DNA from: Enterococcus_I eurekensis
GTDB taxonomy: Bacteria; Bacillota; Bacilli; Lactobacillales; Enterococcaceae
Assembly (NCBI RefSeq): GCF_042654605.1
Contig: NZ_JBHSGT010000025.1
Location: forward strand, 1-64,000
Length of the DNA stretch: 64,000 nucleotides
Direction: 5' to 3'
The first letter of the stretch is position 1. The number at the start of each line of letters is the position of its first letter. Both the position numbers and the translations under genes were made by a program. A model generated the notes under the pieces. It made no database searches. It had not been told where the DNA came from and was given only the letters and a program-made list of their open reading frames with translations. Shown piece by piece: positions 7,967 through 17,238 of this stretch.

Positions 7967-9055
7967 ATGTTAGAAAAGAAAGATGAACAACTATTAATTG
8001 ACTTGACTTCCGCTCGTGGAGTTCCAGGAAATGAAGAAGAGGTTCGTGAAGTATTTAAATCCTACGCTAAAGATTTTGCTGAAGATATTTTCTTTGATGG
8101 CTTAGGAAGTGTTATTGCAAAACATTCAGGTGTTAACGGTGGCGGTCCAAAAATTCTAATTTCAGGCCATATGGATGAAGTTGGTTTTATGGTTACTAAA
8201 ATCAGTGAAAAAGGTTTTATTGAATTTCAAACGCTAGGCGGTTGGTGGGGACAAGTAATGTTGGCTCAACAAGTTGAAATTAAAACACAAGCTGGCAAAA
8301 TTATTCATGGGGTAATTGGGTCAAAACCACCACACGTTTTAACACCAGACGCGCGTACAAAACCATATGATGTGAAAGATATGTTTATTGATATCGGTGC
8401 TTCAAGTGAAGAAGAAGCGAAAGGCTGGGGAATCCGCCCAGGTGATATGATTACACCATATATTGAATATAAACGCATGAATGATAGTAAATTCTTATTA
8501 GCGAAAGCTTGGGATAACCGTGTAGGTACGGCTGTTTCTTTACGTGTATTAGAAAACTTAGCGAACCAAGGACACGAAAACTGCTTATTTGCAGGAAGTA
8601 ATGTAATGGAAGAAGTTGGTTTACGTGGTGCGCGTACAAGTACACATTTAGTCAACCCAGATATCGCCATTGCGTTAGATACTGGTACGGCAGGTGATAC
8701 ACCAGGAATGACACCAAAAGAAGCAGATTCAGTTTTAGGTAAAGGACCACAAGTCTTAATCTTTGATGCTTCAATGATTCCACATAAAAAATTATTAAAC
8801 TTTGTTATTAACGTAGCAGAAGAATTAGAAATTCCATTCCAATATACGGTAATTGGTGGTGGAGGAACGGACGCTGGACAAATGCATTTAACACGTAATG
8901 GTGTTCCTTCAATTGCGATTACGGTTCCTGTTCGTTACTTACATTCTCATACTTCAGTTATTCATGAAGATGATTACTTAAATACAGTTAAATTAGTAAC
9001 AGAAGTTGTTCGTCGTTTAGATGATGCAGCTGTTAAAGAACTTTTAAGCTACTAA
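7967..9055 (+). CDS. M42 family metallopeptidase (glutamyl aminopeptidase/FrvX-like)
   Basis: Cytoplasmic di-metal aminopeptidase of family M42 that trims peptides as large oligomeric shells. The 362-residue protein has the metal-ligand motifs SGHMDEVGF (His68, Asp70), AWDNRVG, MEEVGLRGA (catalytic Glu pair), ALDTG and a C-terminal HSHTSVIHEDD with the last His ligand. ATG 7967 is chosen over an in-frame GTG at 7955 that forms part of the AAAGGAGTG site. It is a single-gene unit between its own promoter and a strong terminator. Exact substrate preference (PepA-type or glucanase-named paralogue) cannot be read from the sequence. Confidence 0.9.
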   Translation: MLEKKDEQLLIDLTSARGVPGNEEEVREVFKSYAKDFAEDIFFDGLGSVIAKHSGVNGGGPKILISGHMDEVGFMVTKISEKGFIEFQTLGGWWGQVMLAQQVEIKTQAGKIIHGVIGSKPPHVLTPDARTKPYDVKDMFIDIGASSEEEAKGWGIRPGDMITPYIEYKRMNDSKFLLAKAWDNRVGTAVSLRVLENLANQGHENCLFAGSNVMEEVGLRGARTSTHLVNPDIAIALDTGTAGDTPGMTPKEADSVLGKGPQVLIFDASMIPHKKLLNFVINVAEELEIPFQYTVIGGGGTDAGQMHLTRNGVPSIAITVPVRYLHSHTSVIHEDDYLNTVKLVTEVVRRLDDAAVKELLSY

Positions 9056-9062
9056 TTGTTAT

Positions 9063-9101
9063 AAAAAAGAGGTTACCATTCAACTTGGTGACCTCTTTTT
9101 T
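9063..9101 (+). terminator. Terminator after the M42 peptidase
   Basis: Long stem AAAAAAGAGGTTACC/GGTGACCTCTTTTTT with one mismatch and a 9-base loop. On the minus strand it is also T-rich and could stop transcription from the anti-sigma gene. Confidence 0.85.
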
Positions 9102-9152
9102 GAATATAAATGATTATTTCTGTTCGGAAATAAAAAACAACGTTCTAGCAAT

Positions 9153-10046
9153 TTATCTGCGTTTTTTCCATTGCTGATAAAAATCGAGACTCAGAAACAG
9201 CACGCCGTAAATAGGAATTGCAATGAGTAAGATTGTCAGAAAATCACGTGTTGCAGCATAAGAGAAAGTATTCCAGCCTTTAATACAAAACGTAGCGATA
9301 ATATAAGAAATAGGAGTGAGTAAAAGGTAGCGAATAAGCCTTTGACCTTTTTTTAATTTATTAGCAATGAACAATAAAACCAAGAAGAGAGCGGTTAATA
9401 ACAGGGCAAGACGAACGTAGCCACCAAGAAGTAACCTTGGAAGAGTTATCATACCACCGTTTCCAGCTAAATCTTTTCCGTAAAGTAATTGATTTTCTGT
9501 CTGGTTAGCAGAAACATAATAAATACTTATAATGTTTTCATTGTCTGGATTCAACAGCAGTGTTTCGACGGGCTTATTATTTGCAAGCTGATTCCAAACA
9601 GAGTCCCAAGTGCTTATATAGTAAATAAAACTTAGACCATCTTCAGCAAGCTCTTTTTCAACTTGGTAATTAGCGACCTGTTGATTGAAATTGACAGTCA
9701 ATTCACTATTAGCTCTTTCAACAATAGTTACGCTGTCCTTTGAATAGGAAAGGTAGCTTGGTTTTGTTAAGTAATTAATTCCTGTTATTGAAATAATAAG
9801 TGTGAGCAGGATTGAAAAAATTACGGCTTTAAATTTGTCTTTAAAGAGTTTTTCTTTTACTAATTTTAAGCCATTACTATTAATATCCAGTGGGATTTCA
9901 TCCTCGTTTTGCATCACAGCAAGCTCTTGCTGGCAATCAGAACAGTCTTTTAGATGACTTTCGATTAGTTTTCGACTTTCATCACTCACGATATCTTCAG
10001 CGTACAAAGGTATAATATCCTGAATGACTTCACATTCAATCTTCAT
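9153..10046 (-). CDS. Zinc-finger anti-sigma factor, membrane protein
   Basis: Probable anti-sigma factor for the sigma gene directly upstream. The 297-residue protein begins with a zinc-binding anti-sigma motif HxxxCxxC (His31, Cys35, Cys38) and then has a membrane segment near residues 86-108. An extracytoplasmic region of about 110 residues follows, then three more hydrophobic segments at the C-terminus. Start ATG 10046 lies inside the last codons of the sigma gene (11-bp overlap) and follows GGAG, so translation is probably coupled. The upstream in-frame codons to 10136 overlap the sigma gene and are rejected. The signal sensed is unknown. Confidence 0.8.
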   Translation of the reverse strand: MKIECEVIQDIIPLYAEDIVSDESRKLIESHLKDCSDCQQELAVMQNEDEIPLDINSNGLKLVKEKLFKDKFKAVIFSILLTLIISITGINYLTKPSYLSYSKDSVTIVERANSELTVNFNQQVANYQVEKELAEDGLSFIYYISTWDSVWNQLANNKPVETLLLNPDNENIISIYYVSANQTENQLLYGKDLAGNGGMITLPRLLLGGYVRLALLLTALFLVLLFIANKLKKGQRLIRYLLLTPISYIIATFCIKGWNTFSYAATRDFLTILLIAIPIYGVLFLSLDFYQQWKKRR

Positions 10047-10527
10047 TCTTAATTCTCCATTTCTCTTTGATTTTTTTTCGAGCACGATGATACGTGACAC
10101 AAGCCCAATTTTCATTTTTTTGAAAAAGTAAACCAATTTGTTTAAAACTCAACTCTCCAAAAGTCCGTAAGTTAAAGACTTCCTTATAAGGATCGTTTAG
10201 TTCGTGAATCAATTGGTGGATTTCCATCGAAGCTTCTTTTGACTCGAGTGTTTGCTCAATATTAAATGTATGCTTACTTTCTTGAACTTGTTCAACGACA
10301 ATGATTTTTTTATTTTTACGCAAATAGGAAAAATAACTATTTTTCGCAATTTGACATAACCATACGCGAATATCACAATTGCCTTTAAAAGAGTCAATCG
10401 ATTGCAAGGCTTTCAAAAACGTTTCGGATGTGATATCTTCGGCAATGCGATCATCGCCAGATAAACTTTTGACATACAAATAGACATCACGAAAATAATC
10501 TTTGTATAATTCTTCAAAATCGGTCAC
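10036..10527 (-). CDS. ECF-type RNA polymerase sigma factor
   Basis: Sigma-70 family factor of the ECF class, 163 residues, with region 2 (FRDVYLYVKSL through FLKALQSIDSFKG and WLCQIAKNSYFSYLRK) and region 4 (NDPYKEVFNLRTFGELSFKQIG, then a recognition helix). The start is GTG 10527, five bases after a perfect AGGAGGTG. It is the first gene of a pair with a zinc-finger anti-sigma factor. The pair is probably autoregulated, as is common for ECF systems, but no target promoter motif was identified. Confidence 0.9.
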   Translation of the reverse strand: MTDFEELYKDYFRDVYLYVKSLSGDDRIAEDITSETFLKALQSIDSFKGNCDIRVWLCQIAKNSYFSYLRKNKKIIVVEQVQESKHTFNIEQTLESKEASMEIHQLIHELNDPYKEVFNLRTFGELSFKQIGLLFQKNENWACVTYHRARKKIKEKWRIKNED

Positions 10528-10720
10528 TTTTTCACCTCCTACATATAAGACGCCTGTGGTTCGATTATCTTACAAAAAAGCAATAATTATTTTAAATAAA
10601 ATGTTTCTATGAAGATGAACTAAAAATAGTTAACTAGATTTCGTGAAACCAAAAAATAAACGAATGTTATTTTTCTCATTTCTTTCAAAATATGATACTC
10701 TATGTTTGGAGGTGGAATCA

Positions 10721-11461
10721 ATGAAGATTACAACATTAGGTTGCCTGGGAGCCTATCCGTATAATGGTCAAGGTACGACAAGTTTTTTAATTGAGTCAGA
10801 TGACTATCACTTACTAATCGACGCAGGAAGTGGCACACTATTAGAATTAGAAAAAGTACTCGATCCACTAGCTTTGAACGCAGTGATTATTAGTCACTAT
10901 CATCACGATCATATCGCTGATTTAGGTGTATTACAATATTATTGGCAATTGTATCCTAAAACAGAGGAACGAGAGCTATTACCAATTTATGGTCACGGCG
11001 AAGATTCGATTGCTTTTGAGCGTCTAACACTACCAAATGTTTCACAGGGGTTTGACTATCTACAAGAAAAAAGCCTTGAAATCGGGCCTTTTTCGATTAC
11101 ATTTATGAAAACAATTCATCCAGTTATTTGTTATGCGATGCGAATTGTGGAAAAGTCGACCGGAAAAGTTTTTGTCTTTACTGGGGATTCTGGGTATTTA
11201 GAAAGCTTTATTGATTTTACGCAAGATGCCGATTTATTTTTGGCCGATACGTATTTGTTTGCCGGCAATGAAAAACATTTTGCTCATTTTACCTCGAAAG
11301 AAGCGGGAGAAATTGCTAAATCGGCCAACGTAAAACACTTAGTACTAACCCATTTACCTCAACACGGCGATTTAGAGCAACTACAAAAACAAGCACAAGA
11401 CGCAGCTGGCGATACGGTTGAAGTATCATTAGCGGCTGTTGGAAAAGTATTTAAAATTTAG
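10721..11461 (+). CDS. MBL-fold metallohydrolase (YhfI-like)
   Basis: Metallo-beta-lactamase-fold hydrolase of the RNase Z/phosphodiesterase-like branch. The 246-residue protein has the metal motif HYHHDH (His59, 61, 62 [non-ligand], Asp63, His64), a later His in MKTIHPV, an Asp in FTGDSGY and a C-terminal VLTHLPQHGD. Start ATG 10721 follows GGAGGTGG; the in-frame extension upstream to 10643 is atypical for the family. It lies 12 bp before a lipoate ligase gene, the same pairing as yhfI-lplJ in Bacillus subtilis. Substrate unknown. Confidence 0.85.
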   Translation: MKITTLGCLGAYPYNGQGTTSFLIESDDYHLLIDAGSGTLLELEKVLDPLALNAVIISHYHHDHIADLGVLQYYWQLYPKTEERELLPIYGHGEDSIAFERLTLPNVSQGFDYLQEKSLEIGPFSITFMKTIHPVICYAMRIVEKSTGKVFVFTGDSGYLESFIDFTQDADLFLADTYLFAGNEKHFAHFTSKEAGEIAKSANVKHLVLTHLPQHGDLEQLQKQAQDAAGDTVEVSLAAVGKVFKI

Positions 11462-11473
11462 GAGGATGTCCCA

Positions 11474-12478
11474 ATGATTTTTGTTCCAAATACCATTCAC
11501 GATCCAAAAATAAACTTAGCTATTGAAACATTTTTACTACAAGAAATGAAAATTGATGAGCCGATTTTACTATTTTATATTAATGAGCCATCAATCATTA
11601 TTGGCCGAAATCAAAATACGATTGAAGAAATCAACCAAGATTACGTTGAAGAAAAAGGGATTCATGTTGTCCGTCGTTTAAGTGGCGGTGGAGCGGTTTA
11701 CCACGACTTTGGGAATTTAAACTTCAGTTTTATCATGCCAGATGATGGCAATTCATTCCGAGACTTTGCTAAAGTTACAAAACCGATTATTCAAGCATTG
11801 CATGAGTTAGGTGTGACAGGTGCGGAATTAAAAGGACGTAACGATTTAGTAATTGGCGATAAGAAGTTCTCAGGAAATGCGATGTATGCAACAAATGGTC
11901 GAATGTTTGCTCATGGAACAATTATGTTTGATAGTGAGATTGATGAAGTTGTTAATGCACTAAAAGTCCGTGCAGATAAGATTGCTTCGAAAGGGATTAA
12001 ATCAATCCGTTCGCGTGTAACAAATATCAAACCATTCTTAGATGAAAATCATAAATCGATGAATACTGATGATTTTGCACAAGCGATTTTGTTTAAAATT
12101 TTCGGTGTGGATTCAATGGCTGAAATTAAAACGTATACCTTAACCGAAGATGATTGGAAAAAGGTTCATGAAATTTCGGATAAGTATTATGCTAACTGGG
12201 AATGGAACTATGGAAAATCACCTAAGTTTGAGTTGGAACGTCGTAAACGATTCCCAATTGGTTCTGTAGAAATGAAATTAAACGTCCAAAAAGGCGCTAT
12301 TTCAGAAATTCGGATCCACGGAGACTTCTTCGGATTAGGTGAAATTAAAGACGTTGAAGATCAACTAACTGGTGTAAAATACGAAAAAGATGCATTAAAA
12401 GCCGCAATCGATAAAATCGACATTGGCAAATATTTTGGAAATATCACAGCAGATGATTTAGTAGAGTTAATTTATTAA
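11474..12478 (+). CDS. lplA: Lipoate-protein ligase
   Basis: Activates free lipoate with ATP and attaches it to lysines of lipoyl domains in 2-oxoacid dehydrogenases or GcvH. The 334-residue protein has RRLSGGGAVYHDFGNLNFSF near residue 70 and the KFSGNA motif with the conserved lysine, followed by HGTIMFD, then the C-terminal accessory domain (about 250-334) of LplA/LplJ. The ATG follows AGGAGG. It is cotranscribed with the MBL hydrolase gene and closed by a terminator. Confidence 0.93.
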   Translation: MIFVPNTIHDPKINLAIETFLLQEMKIDEPILLFYINEPSIIIGRNQNTIEEINQDYVEEKGIHVVRRLSGGGAVYHDFGNLNFSFIMPDDGNSFRDFAKVTKPIIQALHELGVTGAELKGRNDLVIGDKKFSGNAMYATNGRMFAHGTIMFDSEIDEVVNALKVRADKIASKGIKSIRSRVTNIKPFLDENHKSMNTDDFAQAILFKIFGVDSMAEIKTYTLTEDDWKKVHEISDKYYANWEWNYGKSPKFELERRKRFPIGSVEMKLNVQKGAISEIRIHGDFFGLGEIKDVEDQLTGVKYEKDALKAAIDKIDIGKYFGNITADDLVELIY

Positions 12479-12516
12479 ATGGATTACTGGATAGCTCTTT
12501 TATCCTAAAATATTCA

Positions 12517-12570
12517 TCAAAAAGCTTCAAGAACGTTCGTCTACCAACGAATGGGTTTGAAGCTTTTTTC
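12517..12570 (+). terminator. Terminator after lplA
   Basis: AAAAGCTTCAA and TTGAAGCTTTTTT form a strong stem around a 26-base loop that has its own short inner stem (CGTTCGT/ACGAATG). Confidence 0.8.
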
Positions 12571-12691
12571 ATTGTTACTCATTTTGTGAAAATGAGAGTT
12601 GACAGAATACAGACTTAAGACCGATTTTTTCAAAAAACAATTGTGATAGATTAGTAAACAGTCAATGGATAATTTAAGGAGGACAATCACA

Positions 12692-13456
12692 GTGAAACAA
12701 GTAGTAGAAGTTAAAGAAATTACAAAAATATACGGTAAAAAGAATGAAAAACAATATGCCGCCTTAAAAGGAGTATCATTTTCGGTTGAAGAAGGTGAAT
12801 TTGTAGGGATTATGGGGCCTTCTGGATCAGGTAAAACAACGTTATTAAACATGCTATCGGCTCTCGATCAACCAACAAAAGGGACTGTTTCGATTGGAGG
12901 ACAAAGTTTATTAGGGATGAAAGAAACGCAATTAGCCGATTTTCGAGGAAAAAATATCGGCTTTATTTTTCAGGATTTTAATTTATTAGAGAATTTAACG
13001 ATGTATCAAAATATTGCCCTACCGTTATCGTTACAAGGAGTAAGTACAAAAATAATTGATAATAAAGTTGCAGAAATCGCTAAAGTCTTAGGCATTGAAG
13101 CCATTCTTGAAAAATATCCGACGGAAGTTTCTGGGGGACAAAAACAACGTGTTGCAGCAGCTAGAGGATTAATTCATCAGCCCCAATTATTGTTGGGAGA
13201 TGAGCCGACAGGAGCCTTAGATTCAAAAAATGCAAAAAATTTACTTGAAGCACTCCGTCAATTAAATGAAGAGCATCAACGCACTATCTTAATGGTGACA
13301 CATGACCCGATGAGTGCTAGTTATTGCAAACGTATTTTATTTATTCAAGATGGTGAAATTTATCGCGAAATTACACGTGAAGGTAGCCAACGTGCTTTTT
13401 ATCAAGAAATTCTGAGCATTTTATCCCATGCGGATTTTGAAGAAAGTCAGGTGTAG
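12692..13456 (+). CDS. ABC transporter ATP-binding protein, bacitracin-export (BceA) type
   Basis: ATPase of a BceAB-type exporter. The 254-residue protein has Walker A GPSGSGKT (42-49), a Q-loop in FIFQDFNLLENLT, signature VSGGQKQRVAAARGL and Walker B LLLGDEPTGALD. The start is GTG 12692, nine bases after AAGGAGG; an in-frame ATG at 12665 precedes that site and is rejected. The permease gene follows five bases later. BceAB transporters usually shield cells from wall-targeting peptide antibiotics with a linked BceRS two-component system, but no such regulator is adjacent here. Confidence 0.88.
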   Translation: MKQVVEVKEITKIYGKKNEKQYAALKGVSFSVEEGEFVGIMGPSGSGKTTLLNMLSALDQPTKGTVSIGGQSLLGMKETQLADFRGKNIGFIFQDFNLLENLTMYQNIALPLSLQGVSTKIIDNKVAEIAKVLGIEAILEKYPTEVSGGQKQRVAAARGLIHQPQLLLGDEPTGALDSKNAKNLLEALRQLNEEHQRTILMVTHDPMSASYCKRILFIQDGEIYREITREGSQRAFYQEILSILSHADFEESQV

Positions 13457-13460
13457 ATTA

Positions 13461-15281
13461 ATGACTTTCAAATTAGCTTTAATGAACATCAAAAAGCGAG
13501 CAATGGATTATATTGTTTTGCTAATGGGATTAGTGATTGCCGTTGCTACTTTTTATGTTTTTCAAACATTATCACTAAATAAAGGATTTTTAGAAGAGAT
13601 GATTCCAAGTCTTGCGATGATTGGGATGATTTTCCAATTAGGGGCCGTTTTATTAGGAATGATTACGATTGTCTATTTATTTTATGCCAACTCGTTTTTA
13701 CTTGCGATGCGTCAAAAAGAGTACGGGATGTATTTGATGTTGGGCGCTAAAAAAAATAAAATTCGCCAAATGATGACGATTGAACTTTTTAGTTTAGGAA
13801 GTCTATCGGTCCTTTTAGGAATCATCGGTGGAATGCTTTTCGGACAAGTTGCAACGGGTTCTTTAATGTCTAAAATGGGCTTAACAAGTAACTCATACCA
13901 AGCTTTCTCACCATTGGCAATTCTTGTGACTGTTATCTTTTTTGCTATTTTATTTTTATTAGCTGCTATCTTTAATGGGATGAAGTTTACGAGAACACCT
14001 TTGTTAGTACTTTTAAAAGAAAATGAAGTCGGTGAAAGGTCTCAAAAGAAACCGCATTTTACTTTCTTTTTAACACTTTTTTCATTAGTACTTTTAGGAA
14101 TCGGCTATTACTCTTTATGGCATTTAGAAACCATTGGCTTTAAAGGTCTGGTGATTGCCTTATTTACCATCACCTTTGGTACGTTTTTCTTTTTTAAAGC
14201 CTTATTACCTTTTGTTGTCAATCGCCTAAAAAACCAAAAAAGCTTTTCAAATAAAAATTTAAGAATGTTTACTTTGTCTCAATTGAGTTTTAAAGCAAGT
14301 GCTTTAAGTCGTGTACTAGGAATGGTAGCAATGCTATTTGCTCTTTCTTTAGGTGCAATTAGTGTCGGGAATGGCTTTAATAGTTATAAAGAGGCATTGT
14401 TAAAACAATTTCCTTATGATGTGTTGCTTCATAATCCCAAAGCCGAGTCACTGAAGGAAGTCGATAAGTTAACGATTAAGCAACAACAAATTTATCAGAT
14501 GAAACAAGTCGACAATCAAAAGTATTTTGTTGAAAGTGAATTACAAGAATCCCCAATTATGATTCAAGAAGGTTTTGGTTTTGAAGGAAAATTGAAGCCT
14601 TATGATAAATTAAAAGCGGGCGATCACTTTTCATTTGAGGAAGATAGTCAATTAAATTTCCAAATAATGATGGCTTTTCAACGGTTGGAAAATCCGTATG
14701 TTAGCTATCAAGAGAATCCTCATTATTTCATTGTCGATCAAGCAACATTTGATCAAATTGATGCGAAAAAACAGGAAATTTACACGTATCAATTAGAAAA
14801 CTTTACAGAATCAATCGATACTTTGGAAAAAATCGATCAAATTGAAAATGGTCAAGTTGCCGATCCAGGCACGATTGGATCGAAGGTGAGTTCTTATTTG
14901 ATGATTGACCAATTTGTTAGTGGTTTTGTCTTTATGGGGATGTTACTAGGAATTGCCTTTTTAGCGATGCTTGCAAGTTGTTTAATGTTTAAAGTATTAT
15001 CAGGAGCTTATCAAGATGTTGCTCGCTATAAAATGCTTCATAAAATAGGGGTTCAGAAAAAAGATTTAACGCGTTCAATCGCACAAGAAATTTTTGTAAT
15101 CTTTTTAGTTCCAGGGATACTAGGTACGATTCATGTCTTGTTTGGCTTAAAGATGTTTGAATTACTCATTCCAGAGCCTTACGCGTACATCATGATTCCT
15201 TTTGCCGTATTTGCAATCTTGTACTTAGCTTACTATTTTGTGACTGTCGTGTTGTATCGTAAAATAGTTTTACCTAAATAA
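13461..15281 (+). CDS. ABC transporter permease, BceB/FtsX type
   Basis: Membrane partner of the preceding ATPase. The 606-residue protein shows about ten hydrophobic segments. The FtsX-like pattern has a first group of helices, then a long extracytoplasmic domain between roughly residues 310 and 490, then three C-terminal helices (around 490-515, 545-570 and 575-600). The large loop is the sensing and peptide-binding region in BceB proteins. Start ATG 13461 is four bases after the ATPase stop region, with AGGTG upstream; the earlier in-frame ATG at 13428 overlaps the ATPase gene. Substrate is inferred only by family. Confidence 0.87.
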   Translation: MTFKLALMNIKKRAMDYIVLLMGLVIAVATFYVFQTLSLNKGFLEEMIPSLAMIGMIFQLGAVLLGMITIVYLFYANSFLLAMRQKEYGMYLMLGAKKNKIRQMMTIELFSLGSLSVLLGIIGGMLFGQVATGSLMSKMGLTSNSYQAFSPLAILVTVIFFAILFLLAAIFNGMKFTRTPLLVLLKENEVGERSQKKPHFTFFLTLFSLVLLGIGYYSLWHLETIGFKGLVIALFTITFGTFFFFKALLPFVVNRLKNQKSFSNKNLRMFTLSQLSFKASALSRVLGMVAMLFALSLGAISVGNGFNSYKEALLKQFPYDVLLHNPKAESLKEVDKLTIKQQQIYQMKQVDNQKYFVESELQESPIMIQEGFGFEGKLKPYDKLKAGDHFSFEEDSQLNFQIMMAFQRLENPYVSYQENPHYFIVDQATFDQIDAKKQEIYTYQLENFTESIDTLEKIDQIENGQVADPGTIGSKVSSYLMIDQFVSGFVFMGMLLGIAFLAMLASCLMFKVLSGAYQDVARYKMLHKIGVQKKDLTRSIAQEIFVIFLVPGILGTIHVLFGLKMFELLIPEPYAYIMIPFAVFAILYLAYYFVTVVLYRKIVLPK

Positions 15282-15330
15282 AAAATCTCAAAGGGTTATG
15301 ACAAAAGTCATGGCTCTTTGAGATTTTTTT
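15281..15330 (+). terminator. Terminator after the BceAB-type operon
   Basis: Long stem AAAAATCTCAAAG...CTTTGAGATTTTTTT with an inner stem ATGAC/GTCAT; one of the strongest terminators in the window. Confidence 0.9.
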
Positions 15331-15348
15331 AAGGCATTGATCACGTCA

Positions 15349-15540
15349 TTAAAATAACCTTGATATAACGGGATCTAAGAAGCAGCGACTCGTCCCTAAA
15401 CGCTTCATATATCACATTGGTTAGACGGGATTTCTAGAGCTGTCACTCGGTGATAAGCTAACTTCCACTAAAAATGAAAGAGTCATTTTCTTGGAGATTA
15501 TTCTTATCATTCGTTCCTAGACGCCACTAAAATCACCTTG
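15349..15540. repeat. Degenerate repeat block related to the 43.4 kb element
   Basis: This gene-free stretch between two convergent genes shares, in the same order, AAAATAACCTTG (15352 region; a perfect AAAATCACCTTG at 15529-15540) and AGCAGCGACTCG (15381-15392) with the element at 43433-43497. A further 21-base segment at 15438-15458 matches the 43486 motif at 17 of 21 positions. An inverted TGATAAG/CTTATCA pair suggests a hairpin. It is interpreted as decayed copies of one palindromic repeat family. Confidence 0.6.
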
Positions 15541-15541
15541 A

Positions 15542-16978
15542 TTAATAGGCGCGGGCGATCCATAGGGTATGTTTTGCGGGTTCGCCTGTAATTAAGTCGG
15601 TTGCTTTTTCCATTGGGACTTCAAATGGAATATTACGAGTTGTGAAGCCTGTTTCTTCTTTAATTTTAGCTTCGGTTTCGTCTGTTCCATCCCAACCGAT
15701 TAGAACAAATCCTGTTGGTTTATCTGCTTTTTTACACTCTTCGATATGTGCTTTTAATTCATCAAGTGTGTTGATGTGGAAGTGCTCGTTTTCTTTATTA
15801 CGTGCTTTGGCAGAAGCAAGTAGACGAGGAGTCATTTCTGCGAGTTGTGTTTGAATCGTTGCGATTAAATCATCAAAGGCAACTTTTTCTTTATCCGCTA
15901 AATCACGAACTTTTAACATCACGTGACCATTTTCTAAATCGCGTGGGCCGCATTCGATACGAATACATGCCCCTTTTAATTCCCACTCGTTAAATTTGTA
16001 ACCTGGTGAATTATCAGAATCATCTAGGCGTACTCGAATCCCTAATTTTTTCAATTCAGCATAAATTTCGTCTAATTTTTCCATGATGGCTGGATTTTTC
16101 TTCCAAGGACCAACAGGCATTAAGACTACTTGATGCGCAGCAACGGTTGGAGGTAGGACAAGTCCGTTTTCGTCACCATGCGTCATAATTAATGAACCAA
16201 GTAAACGAGTTGAAACACCCCAAGAAGTCGTATGGGCATGGACGTGTTTGTTTTCTTTATTTAAGTAAGTAATATCAAACGCTTCAGCAAATTTTGTTCC
16301 CATGTAATGAGAAGTACCGGCTTGAACCGCTTTTCCATCTTGCATCATCGCTTCGATTGAATACGTATCAACCGCTCCAGCAAAGCGCTCAGAAGGTGTT
16401 TTTTGACCTTTGTAAACAGGAATGGCTAAGAATTCTTCACATAGACGAGCGTATTCATCTAAAATATTCAATGTACGTTGACGAGCGTCTTCTTCATCTA
16501 CGTGAGCTGTATGTCCTTCTTGCCATAAAAATTCAGACGTACGTAAGAACGGTAATGTTTTTTTCTCCCAACGGAATACGTTAGCCCATTGATTAATTTC
16601 GTATGGTAAATCACGGTAAGAGTTAATCCAATCAGAAAAAGCAGAACCAATCATTGTTTCTGAAGTTGGGCGTAATGCCAACGGTTCTTCTAATTTTTCA
16701 TCTCCAACTTCCGTTACCCATGGTAATTCAGGGGCGAAACCTTCGATGTGATCGGCTTCTTTCATGAAGAAGCTTTTTGGAATTAACATTGGGAAGTAGG
16801 CATTACGAATCCCTTCGCTACGTAAAAATTTATTGAATTCTTCTTGGATATGTTCCCACAATTCAAAACCATCGGGACGGAAAATAATCGAGCCACGGAC
16901 AGGGGAATAAGACATTAATTCAGCTTTTTGAACGGTTTGTAAGTACCATTCGGTAAAATCGTTTTTTTGTTCAACCAT
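15542..16978 (-). CDS. proS: Prolyl-tRNA synthetase, archaeal/eukaryote-type
   Basis: Class II synthetase charging tRNA-Pro. At 478 residues it lacks the editing insertion of the usual bacterial enzyme (about 570 residues) and matches the archaeal/eukaryotic-type ProRS: class II motif 2 region RPTSET, FRWEKKTLPFLRTSEFLWQEGHTAH, a C-terminal domain and a terminal tyrosine (ARAY). Start ATG 16978 follows AAGGAGG. It has its own promoter and a T-box leader with a proline specifier. This type occurs in some Firmicutes and is commonly attributed to transfer; editing of mischarged Ala-tRNA would then need a separate protein, not seen here. Confidence 0.95.
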   Translation of the reverse strand: MVEQKNDFTEWYLQTVQKAELMSYSPVRGSIIFRPDGFELWEHIQEEFNKFLRSEGIRNAYFPMLIPKSFFMKEADHIEGFAPELPWVTEVGDEKLEEPLALRPTSETMIGSAFSDWINSYRDLPYEINQWANVFRWEKKTLPFLRTSEFLWQEGHTAHVDEEDARQRTLNILDEYARLCEEFLAIPVYKGQKTPSERFAGAVDTYSIEAMMQDGKAVQAGTSHYMGTKFAEAFDITYLNKENKHVHAHTTSWGVSTRLLGSLIMTHGDENGLVLPPTVAAHQVVLMPVGPWKKNPAIMEKLDEIYAELKKLGIRVRLDDSDNSPGYKFNEWELKGACIRIECGPRDLENGHVMLKVRDLADKEKVAFDDLIATIQTQLAEMTPRLLASAKARNKENEHFHINTLDELKAHIEECKKADKPTGFVLIGWDGTDETEAKIKEETGFTTRNIPFEVPMEKATDLITGEPAKHTLWIARAY

Positions 16979-16995
16979 TGATTGAATCCTCCTTA

Positions 16996-17235
16996 ATAAA
17001 ATAAAAAAAGCACTCCATCCTTCTTATTAAAAGGACGAAATACTTGAATTTCGCGGTACCACCTTGATTGAGTCAGACTATTTCTAACTCCACTTGAATA
17101 AAGTTTAAGGGCTTTAACCCGATTGTTTTCACAATCATTCTCTTTGGTAGGTTCATAAAAAAATAGTGGTGTCCTTCTTACAGCCAAGGAGGGACTCTCT
17201 TGAACATATCTTTCATTACTATTCCAAATGCTACC
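16996..17235 (-). promoter_or_regulatory. T-box riboswitch of proS (proline specifier CCU)
   Basis: Read on the minus strand, the leader holds a Stem I region and a specifier loop GAA-CCU-ACC (CCU at 17151-17149). The T-box core is TGGTACCGCG (about 17061-17052). The terminator helix is formed by 17043-17031 and 17022-17010, followed by seven T residues. All 13 stem positions pair if G-U wobbles are allowed except two U-U-type or mismatched positions near its base. CCU is a proline codon, matching the gene. Uncharged tRNA-Pro should favour the antiterminator and proS expression. Confidence 0.93.
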
Positions 17236-17238
17236 CTT

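Noticed and set aside
8305..8670. A 121-codon minus-strand frame inside the M42 peptidase gene.
   Set aside because: Shadow of a well-supported gene on the other strand; no ribosome site.
12531..12556. LexA-like GAACGTTCGT in the lplA terminator loop.
   Set aside because: It lies in the loop of a strong terminator and not at a promoter; it is explained by the inner stem.
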